Origin: Leuconostoc gasicomitatum LMG 18811
Lineage (GTDB): Bacteria > Bacillota > Bacilli > Lactobacillales > Lactobacillaceae
DNA length: 64,000 bases
Assembly: GCF_000196855.1 (NCBI RefSeq)
Contig: NC_014319.1
Span: forward strand, 248,001-312,000
Direction of reading: 5' to 3'
Made by a program: the position numbers and the translations under genes. Under the pieces are notes generated by a model. That model worked only from the letters and a program-made list of their open reading frames with translations, was not told the origin of the DNA and did not search any database. The first letter of the stretch is position 1. Every line of letters begins with the position of its first letter. Of this stretch, positions 18,262-27,551 are shown piece by piece.

Positions 18262-18341
18262 TTGACGATATTTTATGATCTAAAAAAGATGTAAAAGGAC
18301 ATTTTTTGTACGTTAAGGACATGTTTTGTTCAAAAAATGTC
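18262..18341 (+). promoter_or_regulatory. Promoter and repeat cluster upstream of the Ni/Co transporter gene
   Basis: TTGACG at 18262-18267 is a candidate -35. Downstream are a direct repeat (AAGGACAT-TTTTTGT and AAGGACAT-GTTTTGT, 21 bases apart) and a perfect 11-base inverted repeat, GACATTTTTTG (18298-18308) and CAAAAAATGTC (18331-18341). These could be a repressor operator or an RNA hairpin. The regulator is unknown. Confidence 0.4.
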
Positions 18342-18394
18342 TATCACGTCACGAACATGATAATCTACTATTAGACAATACGAGGAGAAAATTT

Positions 18395-19447
18395 ATGATG
18401 TTGATGACAAAAAAACACGCGACAATTCAGGCCGATGCTTTACGCTATGGGAGCGTTATTCTGATTTTTTTAATAGCTGGCATACTTTTATTGCTGACTC
18501 GTGCAGCACAGTATCCTGAAATGATTGCGATGGCTTATTTGTCGTTTACAATGGGTTTACATCATGCGTTTGACGTTGATCATATTGCAGCTATTGATAA
18601 TATGACACGTAAAATGCTTAATGATGGTAAAAATACAAGGGGTGTGGGTTTCAGTTTTTCATTTGGACATTCAATGGTTGTGGTGTTAATGGCCTTGTTA
18701 ACGGTAGTATTTGTTGAATGGGCTAAGGATACTATGCCCGTTTTTGAGCAAATCGGTGGGGCCATCGGTACGTTGATTGCAGGAATTATGTTACTCATAT
18801 TGGCTAGTGTTAATAGTGTTATTTTACATGATATCTGGTTGAAATTTAAGCAGATGAGCCATCAACATCCCGAACACATTGAAATTGATAAACAGATAGT
18901 GACATCTAAAATCTATCGCTTATTTTTAAAATTATTAGGAATGATTAAACATAATTGGCAAGTAGCTTTTGTTGGCTTTTTATTTGGCTTGGGATTTGAT
19001 ACGGCAACACAAATTGCAGTGTTGGCAACATCGGCTACCGCAGCAAATGCAGGTGTACCGTGGTATGCAACAATGGCTTTTCCGTTGTTATTTACTGCTG
19101 GTATGTGTTTAATGGATACGGTAGACGGCTTTTTTATGAGTACCACCTATAATTGGGTATTTTCATCACCCTATCGTAAAGTTTATTATAATTTAACGAT
19201 TACCGGCATTTCTATATTAGCAGCTGGCTTTATTGGCTTTATTGATTTGGTGCAGTCATTTAGCGCTATGTTTGATTGGCACAATGTATTGACACACTGG
19301 GTAGCAGCTTTAGACTTTAATAAAATGGGGTTAATCTTGGTCATGATGTTTGTAGTGACTTGGATAATTGCTATCACATTTTGGCACATTTTTAAATTAG
19401 CTGATAAAGAGGATGTGGGCATCATAACTGAAAATCGGGGCAAATAA
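18395..19447 (+). CDS. Nickel/cobalt permease of the NiCoT family
   Basis: A 350-residue polytopic membrane protein with the NiCoT signature HAFDVDHIAAIDN in the second helix (HX4DH), FGHSMVVV, GFDTATQIAVLA and LFTAGMCLMDTVDG, all expected metal-path motifs. It takes up Ni2+ or Co2+ as a secondary transporter; sequence alone does not tell which. A longer frame begins at 18326, but GAGGAG at 18382-18387 supports ATG 18395. No nickel enzyme is encoded in the window. Confidence 0.92.
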   Translation: MMLMTKKHATIQADALRYGSVILIFLIAGILLLLTRAAQYPEMIAMAYLSFTMGLHHAFDVDHIAAIDNMTRKMLNDGKNTRGVGFSFSFGHSMVVVLMALLTVVFVEWAKDTMPVFEQIGGAIGTLIAGIMLLILASVNSVILHDIWLKFKQMSHQHPEHIEIDKQIVTSKIYRLFLKLLGMIKHNWQVAFVGFLFGLGFDTATQIAVLATSATAANAGVPWYATMAFPLLFTAGMCLMDTVDGFFMSTTYNWVFSSPYRKVYYNLTITGISILAAGFIGFIDLVQSFSAMFDWHNVLTHWVAALDFNKMGLILVMMFVVTWIIAITFWHIFKLADKEDVGIITENRGK

Positions 19448-19546
19448 TGACGCGAAGTATTGTTAGCAATTAATTGGCATGAGCGCGCATAAAATTTTTG
19501 AATGTTAGAAGCACGGATAGGCGATTTGATGTCGTAAACTATATTT

Positions 19547-19558
19547 TGTATGAATACA
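19547..19558. promoter_or_regulatory. Candidate AraR operator upstream of araR
   Basis: Inverted repeat TGTAT-GA-ATACA inside TTTTGTATGAATACAT, similar in form to AraR boxes of Bacillus (ATTTGTAC-GTACAAAT). It lies 106 bases before araR and may serve autoregulation. This is inferred from similarity. Confidence 0.35.
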
Positions 19559-19663
19559 TGAGAATATGTTAAGATGAAAGTGTCTTGAAAAATATACAAA
19601 ATAAATGATGGGTTTTGTGCGGATAATTGTTAGAAATGACAGTTCTGCACGAATAATGTTACT

Positions 19664-20743
19664 ATGGCAAATAAATATGAAATTATTAAAAAAAGTATTC
19701 TAGATAAAATATTGCGTGGTACGTATCAAAAAGATCAACAATTGCCTACTGAAAGTGACATGATGTCTGACTTTTCAGTAAGTCGATATACAGTGCGCCG
19801 TGCTATTTCTGACTTGGAAAATGAAAAATTTGTTTACCGGGTACAAGGTGGCGGCTCTTTTGTAGCCGATTGGTCGGTTACAAAAAAATTTGAAGATGCG
19901 CCAAAAGTCATTGGTATTTTATCTACACATGTGGCATCATATATTTTCCCAGCTATTATTGATGGTGCAGATCAAGTTTTATCTGAAAATGGATTTTCTC
20001 TCGTTTTAGCTAATACACATAACGATCCCGTGCGAGAACGTACAGCACTCACAAATCTTATGGGTCAAAATTTAGGTGGATTAATCATAGAGCCAACTCA
20101 AAGTGCATTAGACACAACTAATATTGATCTGTATCAAAAACTTGACCAAATGAATATTCCGATGGTATTTATCAACGCGGCCTATAACAATTTTGAGGGG
20201 ACCAAACTAGTTAGTGATGACAAGTTAGCTTTTGACCGCGCGACAAATTATCTGATTAAAAGAGGACATAAAAAAATTGTCGGTGTTTTTCAGGTTTCTG
20301 ATAGTCAAGGTGTTCATCGTATGGCGGGTTATCTAAAAGCCTATCAAGATCATCCCAATATTTTACCGTACTGTACCCCAATTATGTACAAGTCTGATGA
20401 AGTAAACGATGCTTTACGTGCTATTAGTGAGTTATTAGCAAAGAAACCTGAGCAAAGACCAACCGCAATTATTGCTTACAATGATCAATTAGCGATAAGA
20501 ACAATTGATTTAATACATGATGTTGGGTTAAAAGTGCCAGAAGATATATCTGTGATAGGCTTTGATGATTTCCAATTGTCACAGTATCTGTCTCCAAGAC
20601 TTACGACCATGACGCATGCAAAGGAAGATATGGGGAAAGATGCGGCCCAATTGTTGTTGCAAAAAATAAAACATCATAAAACTAATTCTGTCGTGTACAG
20701 CTCTAAATTAATAGAACGAGAGTCTGTAAGAGATATAGGCTAA
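19664..20743 (+). CDS. araR: Arabinose operon repressor AraR
   Basis: A 359-residue chimera typical of AraR. Residues 1-75 are a GntR winged helix (PTESDMMSDFSVSRYTVRRAISDLE), and residues 80-355 a LacI/periplasmic-binding-like effector domain (VIGILSTHVASYIFPAIIDGADQVL, TAIIAYNDQLAIRTID, SVIGFDDFQLSQYLSPRLTTM). It is expected to release its operators on binding L-arabinose. It stands 2.3 kb before araA. No Shine-Dalgarno is visible upstream of the ATG, although the N-terminus NKYEIIKKSILDKI fits the family, so the start is probably right and translation may be weak or leaderless. Confidence 0.93.
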   Translation: MANKYEIIKKSILDKILRGTYQKDQQLPTESDMMSDFSVSRYTVRRAISDLENEKFVYRVQGGGSFVADWSVTKKFEDAPKVIGILSTHVASYIFPAIIDGADQVLSENGFSLVLANTHNDPVRERTALTNLMGQNLGGLIIEPTQSALDTTNIDLYQKLDQMNIPMVFINAAYNNFEGTKLVSDDKLAFDRATNYLIKRGHKKIVGVFQVSDSQGVHRMAGYLKAYQDHPNILPYCTPIMYKSDEVNDALRAISELLAKKPEQRPTAIIAYNDQLAIRTIDLIHDVGLKVPEDISVIGFDDFQLSQYLSPRLTTMTHAKEDMGKDAAQLLLQKIKHHKTNSVVYSSKLIERESVRDIG

Positions 20744-20826
20744 TTTTTTGACAGATGAAGTAATTTTAAAACGGTTACGATGACTATACGAAGTCTTATT
20801 CATAAATAATGATGCGGGAGGTTGGC

Positions 20827-21555
20827 ATGATGTCTGAATTCAACAATGGCTTAAGTTGTTTAGTTGATGGTGCGAGTAAAAGTATTACAGAAGGTGTTTT
20901 ATTACAGGAACTGGATTTAGATTTGCAAAATACCATTTATCATGATTATCCTAATAGCACAGAGAATGATTTTATTTGTTTAGATCATTTGCTTAAATAT
21001 CGTTTAGCTAAGATTGATAAAATGATAGTACTGAAGCATAGAGAAAGTATGCATGTTAATAACAGGTTAACGCATATATTAACAGATAAAAATTTCAAAA
21101 TTGTCAATGTCAATAAGCATCAAAAGGAATCCTACACTTTTGGCCAAAAAGTTGCGGATAAAGTTGCACATTTTGGTGGTAGCTGGCGGTTTATCATTAT
21201 ATCTATTTGTGCAATGGTTGTGTGGATTACCATTAATGTTTTTCATTTGTTTAACATGCATTTTGATTCGTATCCATTTATATTATTAAACCTGTTTTTG
21301 AGTATGGTTGCTGCGCTACAAGCACCATTAATATTGATGAGTCAAAATAGATCATCAGATTATGATCGTTTGCATGCGGATAATGATTTTCATATTAATT
21401 TAAAAACAGAAGAAGAGATGCGCGTTTTGCATGCAAAAATTGATCGTATTATCCAAAAGGATAATCCTGATTTATTTGAAGTTCAAAAATTGCAAACAAA
21501 AATGCTAGGTGAATTACAGCAACAAATGAGTGCGTTGGCGCGGAAAAATAAGTGA
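20827..21555 (+). CDS. DUF1003 membrane protein
   Basis: A 242-residue protein. Residues 100-185 match DUF1003: GQKVADKVAHFGGSWRFIIISICAMVVWITINV, a second helix FILLNLFLSMVAALQAPLILMSQNR, then DYDRLHADNDFHINLKTEEEMRVLHAKIDRI, and a charged coiled-coil-like C-terminus. Two transmembrane helices place it in the membrane; the function is unknown in the family. GGGAGG supports ATG 20827 (or 20830). It is separated from araR by about 80 bases and ends at a bidirectional terminator shared with fba. Confidence 0.85.
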   Translation: MMSEFNNGLSCLVDGASKSITEGVLLQELDLDLQNTIYHDYPNSTENDFICLDHLLKYRLAKIDKMIVLKHRESMHVNNRLTHILTDKNFKIVNVNKHQKESYTFGQKVADKVAHFGGSWRFIIISICAMVVWITINVFHLFNMHFDSYPFILLNLFLSMVAALQAPLILMSQNRSSDYDRLHADNDFHINLKTEEEMRVLHAKIDRIIQKDNPDLFEVQKLQTKMLGELQQQMSALARKNK

Positions 21556-21570
21556 TATACACCGCTAAAT

Positions 21571-21618
21571 AAAAAAACAGTTGTGTTTAGGTCTATTCCT
21601 AAATACAACTGTTTTTTT
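21571..21618. terminator. Bidirectional terminator between DUF1003 gene and fba
   Basis: A 21-base stem (21571-21591 with 21598-21618, one G-U) flanked by seven As and seven Ts, between two convergent genes. Confidence 0.92.
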
Positions 21619-21628
21619 GATAGCGTTA

Positions 21629-22516
21629 TTAGTATGTTGCTTTTCCTATGCTACCAAATATGGACATACGCTCAGTTAATGATTTTTCTATCGCTACGAC
21701 ACCAGGGGCCAGAAATTTTCGAGGATCGTAATTTTTTCCTTGCAAGTCCTGCCCTGATAAAACAAAGTCGCGCACTGCCTGATGAAATGCTAATTGTGCC
21801 TCAGTGTTAACGTTAATCTTAGCGACACCTAAAGCAATAGCTTTCAGAATTTGGTCATCAGGTACACCGGAACCACCATGTAAAACAATAGGGACATTGT
21901 ATCCCGCAACATCGTTAACAGCAGCTGTTAATTTTTGCAAATGGCCAAGGTTTAGGCCTTGCCAATTATCTGGATAGGCACCATGGATGTTGCCAATACC
22001 AGCGGCTAAAAAGTCGATTTTAGTGTTCACCATAGCAATTGCGTCGGCAATTGGTGCAATTTCACCGTTACCGATAATACCGTCTTCTTCACCACCAATG
22101 CTACCAATTTCTGCTTCGACTGAGATACCTTTTTCATGCGCAATTTGCACAATTTCACGCGTTCGAGCTAAATTTTCGTTTAGTGGTAAATGAGAGCCAT
22201 CAAACATAATGGATGTGAATCCAGCGTCAATGGCTGCTAGAGATGCATCATAGTCACCGTGATCGAGGTGAATAGCAATTGGAACTGATACATCGAGTGC
22301 GTCGTCTAGATCTTGAATTAAATGAGCCACTGTTTTGTAACCACCCATATACTTAATGGCGCCCATAGAAGCTGCTACAAATGTCGGCGCTTTTTGAGTG
22401 GCAGCCATATGCAAAATAGCTTTAGTCCATTCCAGATTGTTAGTGTTAAAGGCGCCTACTGCGTAATGGTTAGTCCGCGCCTGTTGAATAATTTCTTTTC
22501 CTGAAACGATTGTCAT
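21629..22516 (-). CDS. fba: Class II fructose-bisphosphate aldolase
   Basis: A 295-residue zinc-dependent aldolase: the metal motif HLDHGDYDAS near residue 83, SIMFDGSHLPLNEN, EAEIGSIGGEEDG and VLHGGSGVPDDQI. It cleaves or forms fructose-1,6-bisphosphate; tagatose-bisphosphate aldolase is a close relative and cannot be fully excluded. AAGGATGG precedes the reverse ATG. In an organism using phosphoketolase the likely role is gluconeogenic or in triose balance. It is divergent from the ara operon and shares the intergenic region that carries two cre sites. Confidence 0.93.
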   Translation of the reverse strand: MTIVSGKEIIQQARTNHYAVGAFNTNNLEWTKAILHMAATQKAPTFVAASMGAIKYMGGYKTVAHLIQDLDDALDVSVPIAIHLDHGDYDASLAAIDAGFTSIMFDGSHLPLNENLARTREIVQIAHEKGISVEAEIGSIGGEEDGIIGNGEIAPIADAIAMVNTKIDFLAAGIGNIHGAYPDNWQGLNLGHLQKLTAAVNDVAGYNVPIVLHGGSGVPDDQILKAIALGVAKINVNTEAQLAFHQAVRDFVLSGQDLQGKNYDPRKFLAPGVVAIEKSLTERMSIFGSIGKATY

Positions 22517-22725
22517 TTAGTGATACCATCCTTTTTTGTTAGTTTAATGCTTTAATCAAAAAGACACCAGATGACTATACCAATTTTAAATTGACAGTTT
22601 TTTAGTAGTTAGTTCATGCTGATAGCTTCATATAGAAGGTTATAGGAACAAAGCACATTAATATCTTACCTATATATAGAAGATATAGGCATAATAATAG
22701 TGATGACTAAGTAGCGCAATCTCTA

Positions 22726-22739
22726 TGTAAGCGTTTACT
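22726..22739. promoter_or_regulatory. cre site (CcpA), distal
   Basis: TGTAAGCGTTTACT matches the catabolite-responsive element consensus TGWAARCGYTWNCW at every position. It lies about 210 bases upstream of fba and 290 upstream of araA. Confidence 0.75.
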
Positions 22740-22887
22740 TTTTGAGTATACGTGAAATTATACAACTTTAAAATTTAAAAAGCAACATCTTTTATAATGT
22801 GTACCAATTAAAGTGTTTTACTATAATCACGAGAAGATAATTGCATAGGAAGATTAAATTTAATTCATCAGATAAAATAAAATATAT

Positions 22888-22935
22888 TTGACTTATACGT
22901 ATAAATATTGTAAACTTTGTTTGTAAGCGTTTACA
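22888..22935 (+). promoter_or_regulatory. araA promoter with AraR-like operator and cre roadblock
   Basis: TTGACT (22888-22893), 17 bases, TAAACT (22911-22916). The spacer holds the perfect palindrome TTATACGTATAA (22893-22904), close to the AraR core TTGTACGTACAA. Immediately downstream, at the expected start site, is TGTAAGCGTTTACA (22922-22935), a perfect cre. The layout predicts repression by AraR without arabinose and by CcpA when a preferred sugar is present. Confidence 0.75.
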
Positions 22936-23012
22936 ACGAACTTATTAATTCTAGATAAATGTAATTTTGCTGTACATGATTATAAATAATCCAGTAAAAA
23001 GAGGAATTTAAA

Positions 23013-24437
23013 GTGGCTGATATAAAAGATTATAAGTTTTGGTTTGTGACAGGATCTCAATTTTTGTACGGACCAGAGGTATTGACACAAGTCGAAGAAG
23101 ACTCAAAAAAACTGATTAACAAATTAAATGAATCAGGTAAATTACCTTATCCGATTGAATTTAAGACGGTCGGTGTCACTGCTGAAAACATTACAAAAAC
23201 AATGATGGAAGCAAACTATGATGATTCTGTGGCCGGTATTATTACTTGGGCGCACACATTTTCGCCAGCAAAAAATTGGATTCGTGGTACGCAACTATTA
23301 AATAAACCCCTTATGCATTTAGCAACACAAATGTTGAATACGATTCCTTATGACACAATTGACTTTGATTATATGAATTTAAACCAATCTGCTCATGGCG
23401 ATCGTGAATATGCATTTATTAATGCCCGCTTACGTTTGAACAACAAAATTATTTTTGGGCACTGGGCCGATGATGATATTCAAACGCAAATTGGTAAATG
23501 GATGGATGTCGCTGTTGCCTACAATGAGAGTTTTAAAATTAAAATCGTTACATTTGCGGATAAAATGCGTAACGTGGCGGTGACAGATGGTGATAAAATT
23601 GAAGCACAAATCAAGTTGGGCTGGACAGTAGATTATTGGGGTGTAGGTGACTTAGTTGCTTATGTCAATGCCGTCAATGATGATGATATTGATCAGCTAT
23701 ATGAAGACTTACAATCGAAATATGATTTTATTGAAGGAAAAAATACGCCTGAAAAATTTGAGCACAATGTTAAATATCAGTTACGTGAATATATTGCGCT
23801 TAAAAAGTTTATGACTGACAAAGGTTATTCAGGATTTACGACTAACTTTGAAGACTTGGTTGGCTTGGAACAATTGCCTGGTTTGGCTGTTCAACTGTTG
23901 ATGGCTGATGGTTATGGATTTGCCGGTGAGGGTGATTGGAAAACAGCAGCCCTAACACGTTTGCTAAAAATTGTTTCTCATAACCAGGCAACAGCCTTTA
24001 TGGAAGACTACACACTAGATCTGCGTAAGGGGCATGAAGCAATTTTGGGATCACATATGTTAGAGGTTGATCCAACAATTGCCTCAGATAAGCCACGTAT
24101 TGAAGTGCATCCACTAGATATTGGTGGTAAAGAAGATCCTGCACGTTTGGTATTTACTGGACGCCCAGGTGATGCGATTGATGTCACGTTAGCTGACTTT
24201 GGCGATGAATTTAAATTGATTAGTTATGAAGTTACCGGTAATAAACCTGAATCTGAAACTCCATTTTTGCCTGTTGCTAAGCAACTTTGGACACCAAAAT
24301 CAGGGCTTAAAGCTGGTGCAGAAGGCTGGTTAACAGTTGGTGGTGGCCATCATACAACGTTGAGTTTTGCAGTGGATACTGAACAATTGACTGATTTAGC
24401 GAAGTTATTTGATCTGACATTCGTAGATATTAAGTAA
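23013..24437 (+). CDS. araA: L-arabinose isomerase
   Basis: A 474-residue enzyme converting L-arabinose to L-ribulose. The N-terminus [17 protein letters not shown], the block [16 protein letters not shown] with a metal-binding Glu, [11 protein letters not shown] and the C-terminal [12 protein letters not shown] with His ligands are all conserved. The start is GTG, supported by AAAAAGAGGAA and by the family N-terminus. First gene of the ara operon, followed by a permease after 10 bases. Confidence 0.97.
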   Translation: MADIKDYKFWFVTGSQFLYGPEVLTQVEEDSKKLINKLNESGKLPYPIEFKTVGVTAENITKTMMEANYDDSVAGIITWAHTFSPAKNWIRGTQLLNKPLMHLATQMLNTIPYDTIDFDYMNLNQSAHGDREYAFINARLRLNNKIIFGHWADDDIQTQIGKWMDVAVAYNESFKIKIVTFADKMRNVAVTDGDKIEAQIKLGWTVDYWGVGDLVAYVNAVNDDDIDQLYEDLQSKYDFIEGKNTPEKFEHNVKYQLREYIALKKFMTDKGYSGFTTNFEDLVGLEQLPGLAVQLLMADGYGFAGEGDWKTAALTRLLKIVSHNQATAFMEDYTLDLRKGHEAILGSHMLEVDPTIASDKPRIEVHPLDIGGKEDPARLVFTGRPGDAIDVTLADFGDEFKLISYEVTGNKPESETPFLPVAKQLWTPKSGLKAGAEGWLTVGGGHHTTLSFAVDTEQLTDLAKLFDLTFVDIK

Positions 24438-24447
24438 TGGTGTAAAC

Positions 24448-25827
24448 ATGGAAAATAGAGCTACAAAAAAAATAGGAAGTGCTTTCATTTATTTCTTCGG
24501 TGCTTTTGGTGGCATTTTATTTGGTTATGACATCGGCGTTATGACAGGTGCTTTGCCGTTTTTACAAAGAGATTGGCATTTAACTGATGCTGGTACAATT
24601 GGTTGGATAACATCAACACTCATGTTAGGAGCAATTGTTGGTGGCGCATTGGCAGGTCAATTATCTGATAAATTAGGCCGTCGTCGCATGATTCTTGCAT
24701 CATCATTTGTATTTGCCATTGGTGCCATAATGGCAGGATTTTCGCCAAATAATGGTGTTGCTTGGTTGTTGTGTGCACGTGTGTTACTTGGTTTGGCAGT
24801 AGGAGCCGCTTCGGCTTTAGTACCATCCTATATGTCTGAAATGGCTCCTGCTAAAACGCGTGGTCGCTTATCAGGATTAAACCAGCTGATGATTGTGTCT
24901 GGTATGCTTTTATCCTATATTGTTGACTATTTATTGCAAGGATTACCTCACACAATTGCGTGGCGCCTAATGTTAGGGTTAGCAGCAGTGCCCGCCATTA
25001 TACTCTTCTTTGGTGTTTTACGGTTACCTGAATCACCTCGATTTTTGGTCAAAACTAATAAATTAAAAGAAGCACGTCAAGTTTTAACTTATATTCGTCC
25101 AGATAGAGAAGTTGATCCAGAATTAAAGGATATTCAAAAAACTGTCGCGCTTGAAGCAGGTGCTCAAAAAAATATTACCTTGGGAACGTTGTTTTCAAGT
25201 AAGTATCGTTATCTTGTAACAGCTGGGATTGGTGTAGCAGCTTTTCAACAGTTTATGGGAGCAAACGCTATCTTCTACTATATTCCTTTGATTGTTGAAA
25301 GAGCCAGTGGACAAGCGGCTTCTAGCGCACTATTGTGGCCTATTATTCAAGGTGTCATTCTTGTTCTTGGTGCACTACTTTACATTGTCATCGCGGATAG
25401 ATTCAAGCGTCGTACATTGCTGATGCTTGGGGGAACAATTATGGCATTGTCCTTCTTGATGCCTGCTGCGTTAAATGCACTTCTTGGTGCAGATAAGTTT
25501 CCACCTATGTTGATAGTTGTGTTCTTATCTATATTTGTGGCGTTTTATTCATTTACTTGGGCACCACTTACTTGGGTATTAGTAGGAGAAGTATTTCCGT
25601 TAGCTATTCGCGGACGTGCTAGTGGTTTAGCGTCATCATTTAACTGGCTTGGATCATTTGCTGTAGGTCTTTTGTTTCCAATTATGACTGCGGCAATGCC
25701 ACAAGCATCAGTATTTGCAATTTTTGGTGTTATCTCAATCATTGCCGTGCTCTTTATTAAATTTGCCGTACCAGAAACCTACGGTAAAACACTTGAAGAA
25801 ATTGAGGCACAAGGGACAAACCATTAA
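24448..25827 (+). CDS. Sugar:proton symporter, MFS sugar-porter family (arabinose permease)
   Basis: A 459-residue, twelve-helix MFS protein with sugar-porter motifs: GGILFGYDIGVMTGALPF in helix 1, SDKLGRRRM after helix 2, PESPRFLV before the central loop, and PETYGKTLEEIE at the C-terminal end. Its place between araA and araB makes L-arabinose the likely substrate (AraE/AraP type); specificity is inferred from context. A hairpin terminator lies after it, within the operon. Confidence 0.92.
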   Translation: MENRATKKIGSAFIYFFGAFGGILFGYDIGVMTGALPFLQRDWHLTDAGTIGWITSTLMLGAIVGGALAGQLSDKLGRRRMILASSFVFAIGAIMAGFSPNNGVAWLLCARVLLGLAVGAASALVPSYMSEMAPAKTRGRLSGLNQLMIVSGMLLSYIVDYLLQGLPHTIAWRLMLGLAAVPAIILFFGVLRLPESPRFLVKTNKLKEARQVLTYIRPDREVDPELKDIQKTVALEAGAQKNITLGTLFSSKYRYLVTAGIGVAAFQQFMGANAIFYYIPLIVERASGQAASSALLWPIIQGVILVLGALLYIVIADRFKRRTLLMLGGTIMALSFLMPAALNALLGADKFPPMLIVVFLSIFVAFYSFTWAPLTWVLVGEVFPLAIRGRASGLASSFNWLGSFAVGLLFPIMTAAMPQASVFAIFGVISIIAVLFIKFAVPETYGKTLEEIEAQGTNH

Positions 25828-25865
25828 AGCACGATAAAATTCAAATGGTTTATCTGAATCAAAAC

Positions 25866-25906
25866 AAAAACGCTAGTCAGATGAACACGAACTGATTAGC
25901 GTTTTT
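25866..25906 (+). terminator. Intra-operon hairpin between the arabinose permease gene and araB
   Basis: AAAAACGCTAGTCAG (25866-25880) pairs with CTGATTAGCGTTTTT (25892-25906), one G-U, loop of 11. The T run lies in the 3' arm and only a few bases separate it from the araB ribosome site, so it may cut araBD expression relative to araA and the permease. Confidence 0.75.
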
Positions 25907-25923
25907 CACTTAGGAGAATGTTT

Positions 25924-27546
25924 ATGATGACACATGAAGAAACAATGCAAGCAATTAAAGCAGGCAACATTGCCTTGGGCGTGGAATTTGGATCGACCAC
26001 GGTTAAAGCTGTATTAACAACAGAAGACTTTAAAACAATTGCTTCAGGTAGTTACGAATGGGACAATAATTTTCAAGATGGGCTTTGGACTTATGCGGTT
26101 GCTGACATTTGGCTAGGTCTACAGACGGCATATGCCAATTTACAAAAGCAAATTCATGATAACTACAGCGTGGCAATAACCAGCATTAAAACAATGGGAT
26201 TTTCTGCTATGATGCATGGTTATTTGGCATTTGACAAAAATAATCAATTATTAGTACCTTTTCGGACTTGGCGTAACGCCATTACGGGTGAATCTGCTTC
26301 AGAATTAACCAAATTATTTAATTTTAATATTCCGCAACGTTGGAGTGTTGCACATCTTTATCAAGCCATTTTAAATCAAGAAACACATGTTAAAAATATT
26401 GATTTTTTGACCACATTAGCTGGGTACGTACATTGGCAGTTAACAGATGAGAAGGTAATTGGTATTGGTGATGCATCTGGTATGTTTCCGATTGATGAAA
26501 AAACGGGAGCTTATAATCAGTTAATGCTGGATCAATTTAATTCACTTAAATCAGTTCAACAATACAATTGGCAAATAGACAATATTTTACCAAAACCATT
26601 AAAAGCTGGTGGCAATGCAGGTCACCTGACAGAAAAAGGCGCAAAGCTATTAGATCCAACGGGTCACTTAACAGCTGGGGCAATTATTGCGCCTCCTGAA
26701 GGGGATGCCGGGACTGGTATGGTAGCCACCAACAGTGTCAAAAAGAGGACAGGTAATATTTCGGTTGGCACTTCAATTTTTTCAATGATTGTTTTGGAAA
26801 AAAATCTTGAACATGTTTACAGTAATATTGACATTGTCACAACACCCACCGGATTACCTGTAGCAATGGTACATGCTAACAATTCTGCATCCGATTTAAA
26901 TGCATGGTCGAAACTTTTTGCGCAATTTGCAAAGTTAATTGGTTGTGACATTTCAACAAGTCAACTCTATCAAACATTGTTTGATGCTGCATTAAATGAT
27001 GCTGAACCGGATGCAGGTGGACTTTCTGGCTATGGGTATTATTCAGGAGAAAATATTACTGCCATTCCTGAGGGGAGACCATTACTTGTTAGGCAACCTG
27101 ACTCTAATTTCACAATTGGTAATTTGATGCGTATGCATTTGTTTACAGCTTTTGGTGCAATTAAGATTGGTATGCGTATATTAGAAGATGAACAAGTACT
27201 GACTGATAATATTGTGGCACAAGGTGGCGTATTTAAAACACCCATTGTTGCTCAAAAGTTGTTATCTGCAGCCTTAAATACCGACATTACTGTGATGAAA
27301 ACTGCAGGTGAAGGTGGCCCTTGGGGCATGGCAATTTTGTCACTATATGTTGCAAATAAACGTACTGATGAAACATTAGATGACTTTTTAAGTCAAGTTG
27401 TTTTCGCTAATGAAAAATCTGAAACTTTATCACCAGATCCAATTGATGTTGCTGGATTTGAGTCATTTATGACACGATATGTTGCTGGATTAGATATTGA
27501 ATTGGCGGCTATTAAAACATTGCCATCACAAAAAAGAAAGGAATAA
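25924..27546 (+). CDS. araB: L-ribulokinase
   Basis: About 540 residues, FGGY-family sugar kinase that phosphorylates L-ribulose. Seen are LGVEFGSTTVKAVLTTED (phosphate loop), TMGFSAMMHGYLAFD, PPEGDAGTGMVATNSV with the catalytic Asp, and VAQGGVFKTP...AGEGGPWGMA in the ATP site. ATG codons occur at 25918, 25924 and 25927; TAGGAG at 25911-25916 fits 25924 best. It follows a partial terminator and precedes araD by five bases. Confidence 0.95.
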   Translation: MMTHEETMQAIKAGNIALGVEFGSTTVKAVLTTEDFKTIASGSYEWDNNFQDGLWTYAVADIWLGLQTAYANLQKQIHDNYSVAITSIKTMGFSAMMHGYLAFDKNNQLLVPFRTWRNAITGESASELTKLFNFNIPQRWSVAHLYQAILNQETHVKNIDFLTTLAGYVHWQLTDEKVIGIGDASGMFPIDEKTGAYNQLMLDQFNSLKSVQQYNWQIDNILPKPLKAGGNAGHLTEKGAKLLDPTGHLTAGAIIAPPEGDAGTGMVATNSVKKRTGNISVGTSIFSMIVLEKNLEHVYSNIDIVTTPTGLPVAMVHANNSASDLNAWSKLFAQFAKLIGCDISTSQLYQTLFDAALNDAEPDAGGLSGYGYYSGENITAIPEGRPLLVRQPDSNFTIGNLMRMHLFTAFGAIKIGMRILEDEQVLTDNIVAQGGVFKTPIVAQKLLSAALNTDITVMKTAGEGGPWGMAILSLYVANKRTDETLDDFLSQVVFANEKSETLSPDPIDVAGFESFMTRYVAGLDIELAAIKTLPSQKRKE

Positions 27547-27551
27547 ATGTT

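Larger units (their letters stand above)
22517..23012. other. fba-araA divergent intergenic region
   Basis: About 500 bases without a gene. It contains a direct repeat (TATAGAAGGTTATAGG at 22631-22646 and TATAGAAGATATAGG at 22675-22689), two cre sites (22726-22739, 22922-22935), and the araA promoter with an AraR-like palindrome. The first cre lies nearly midway and could serve either gene. Confidence 0.7.
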
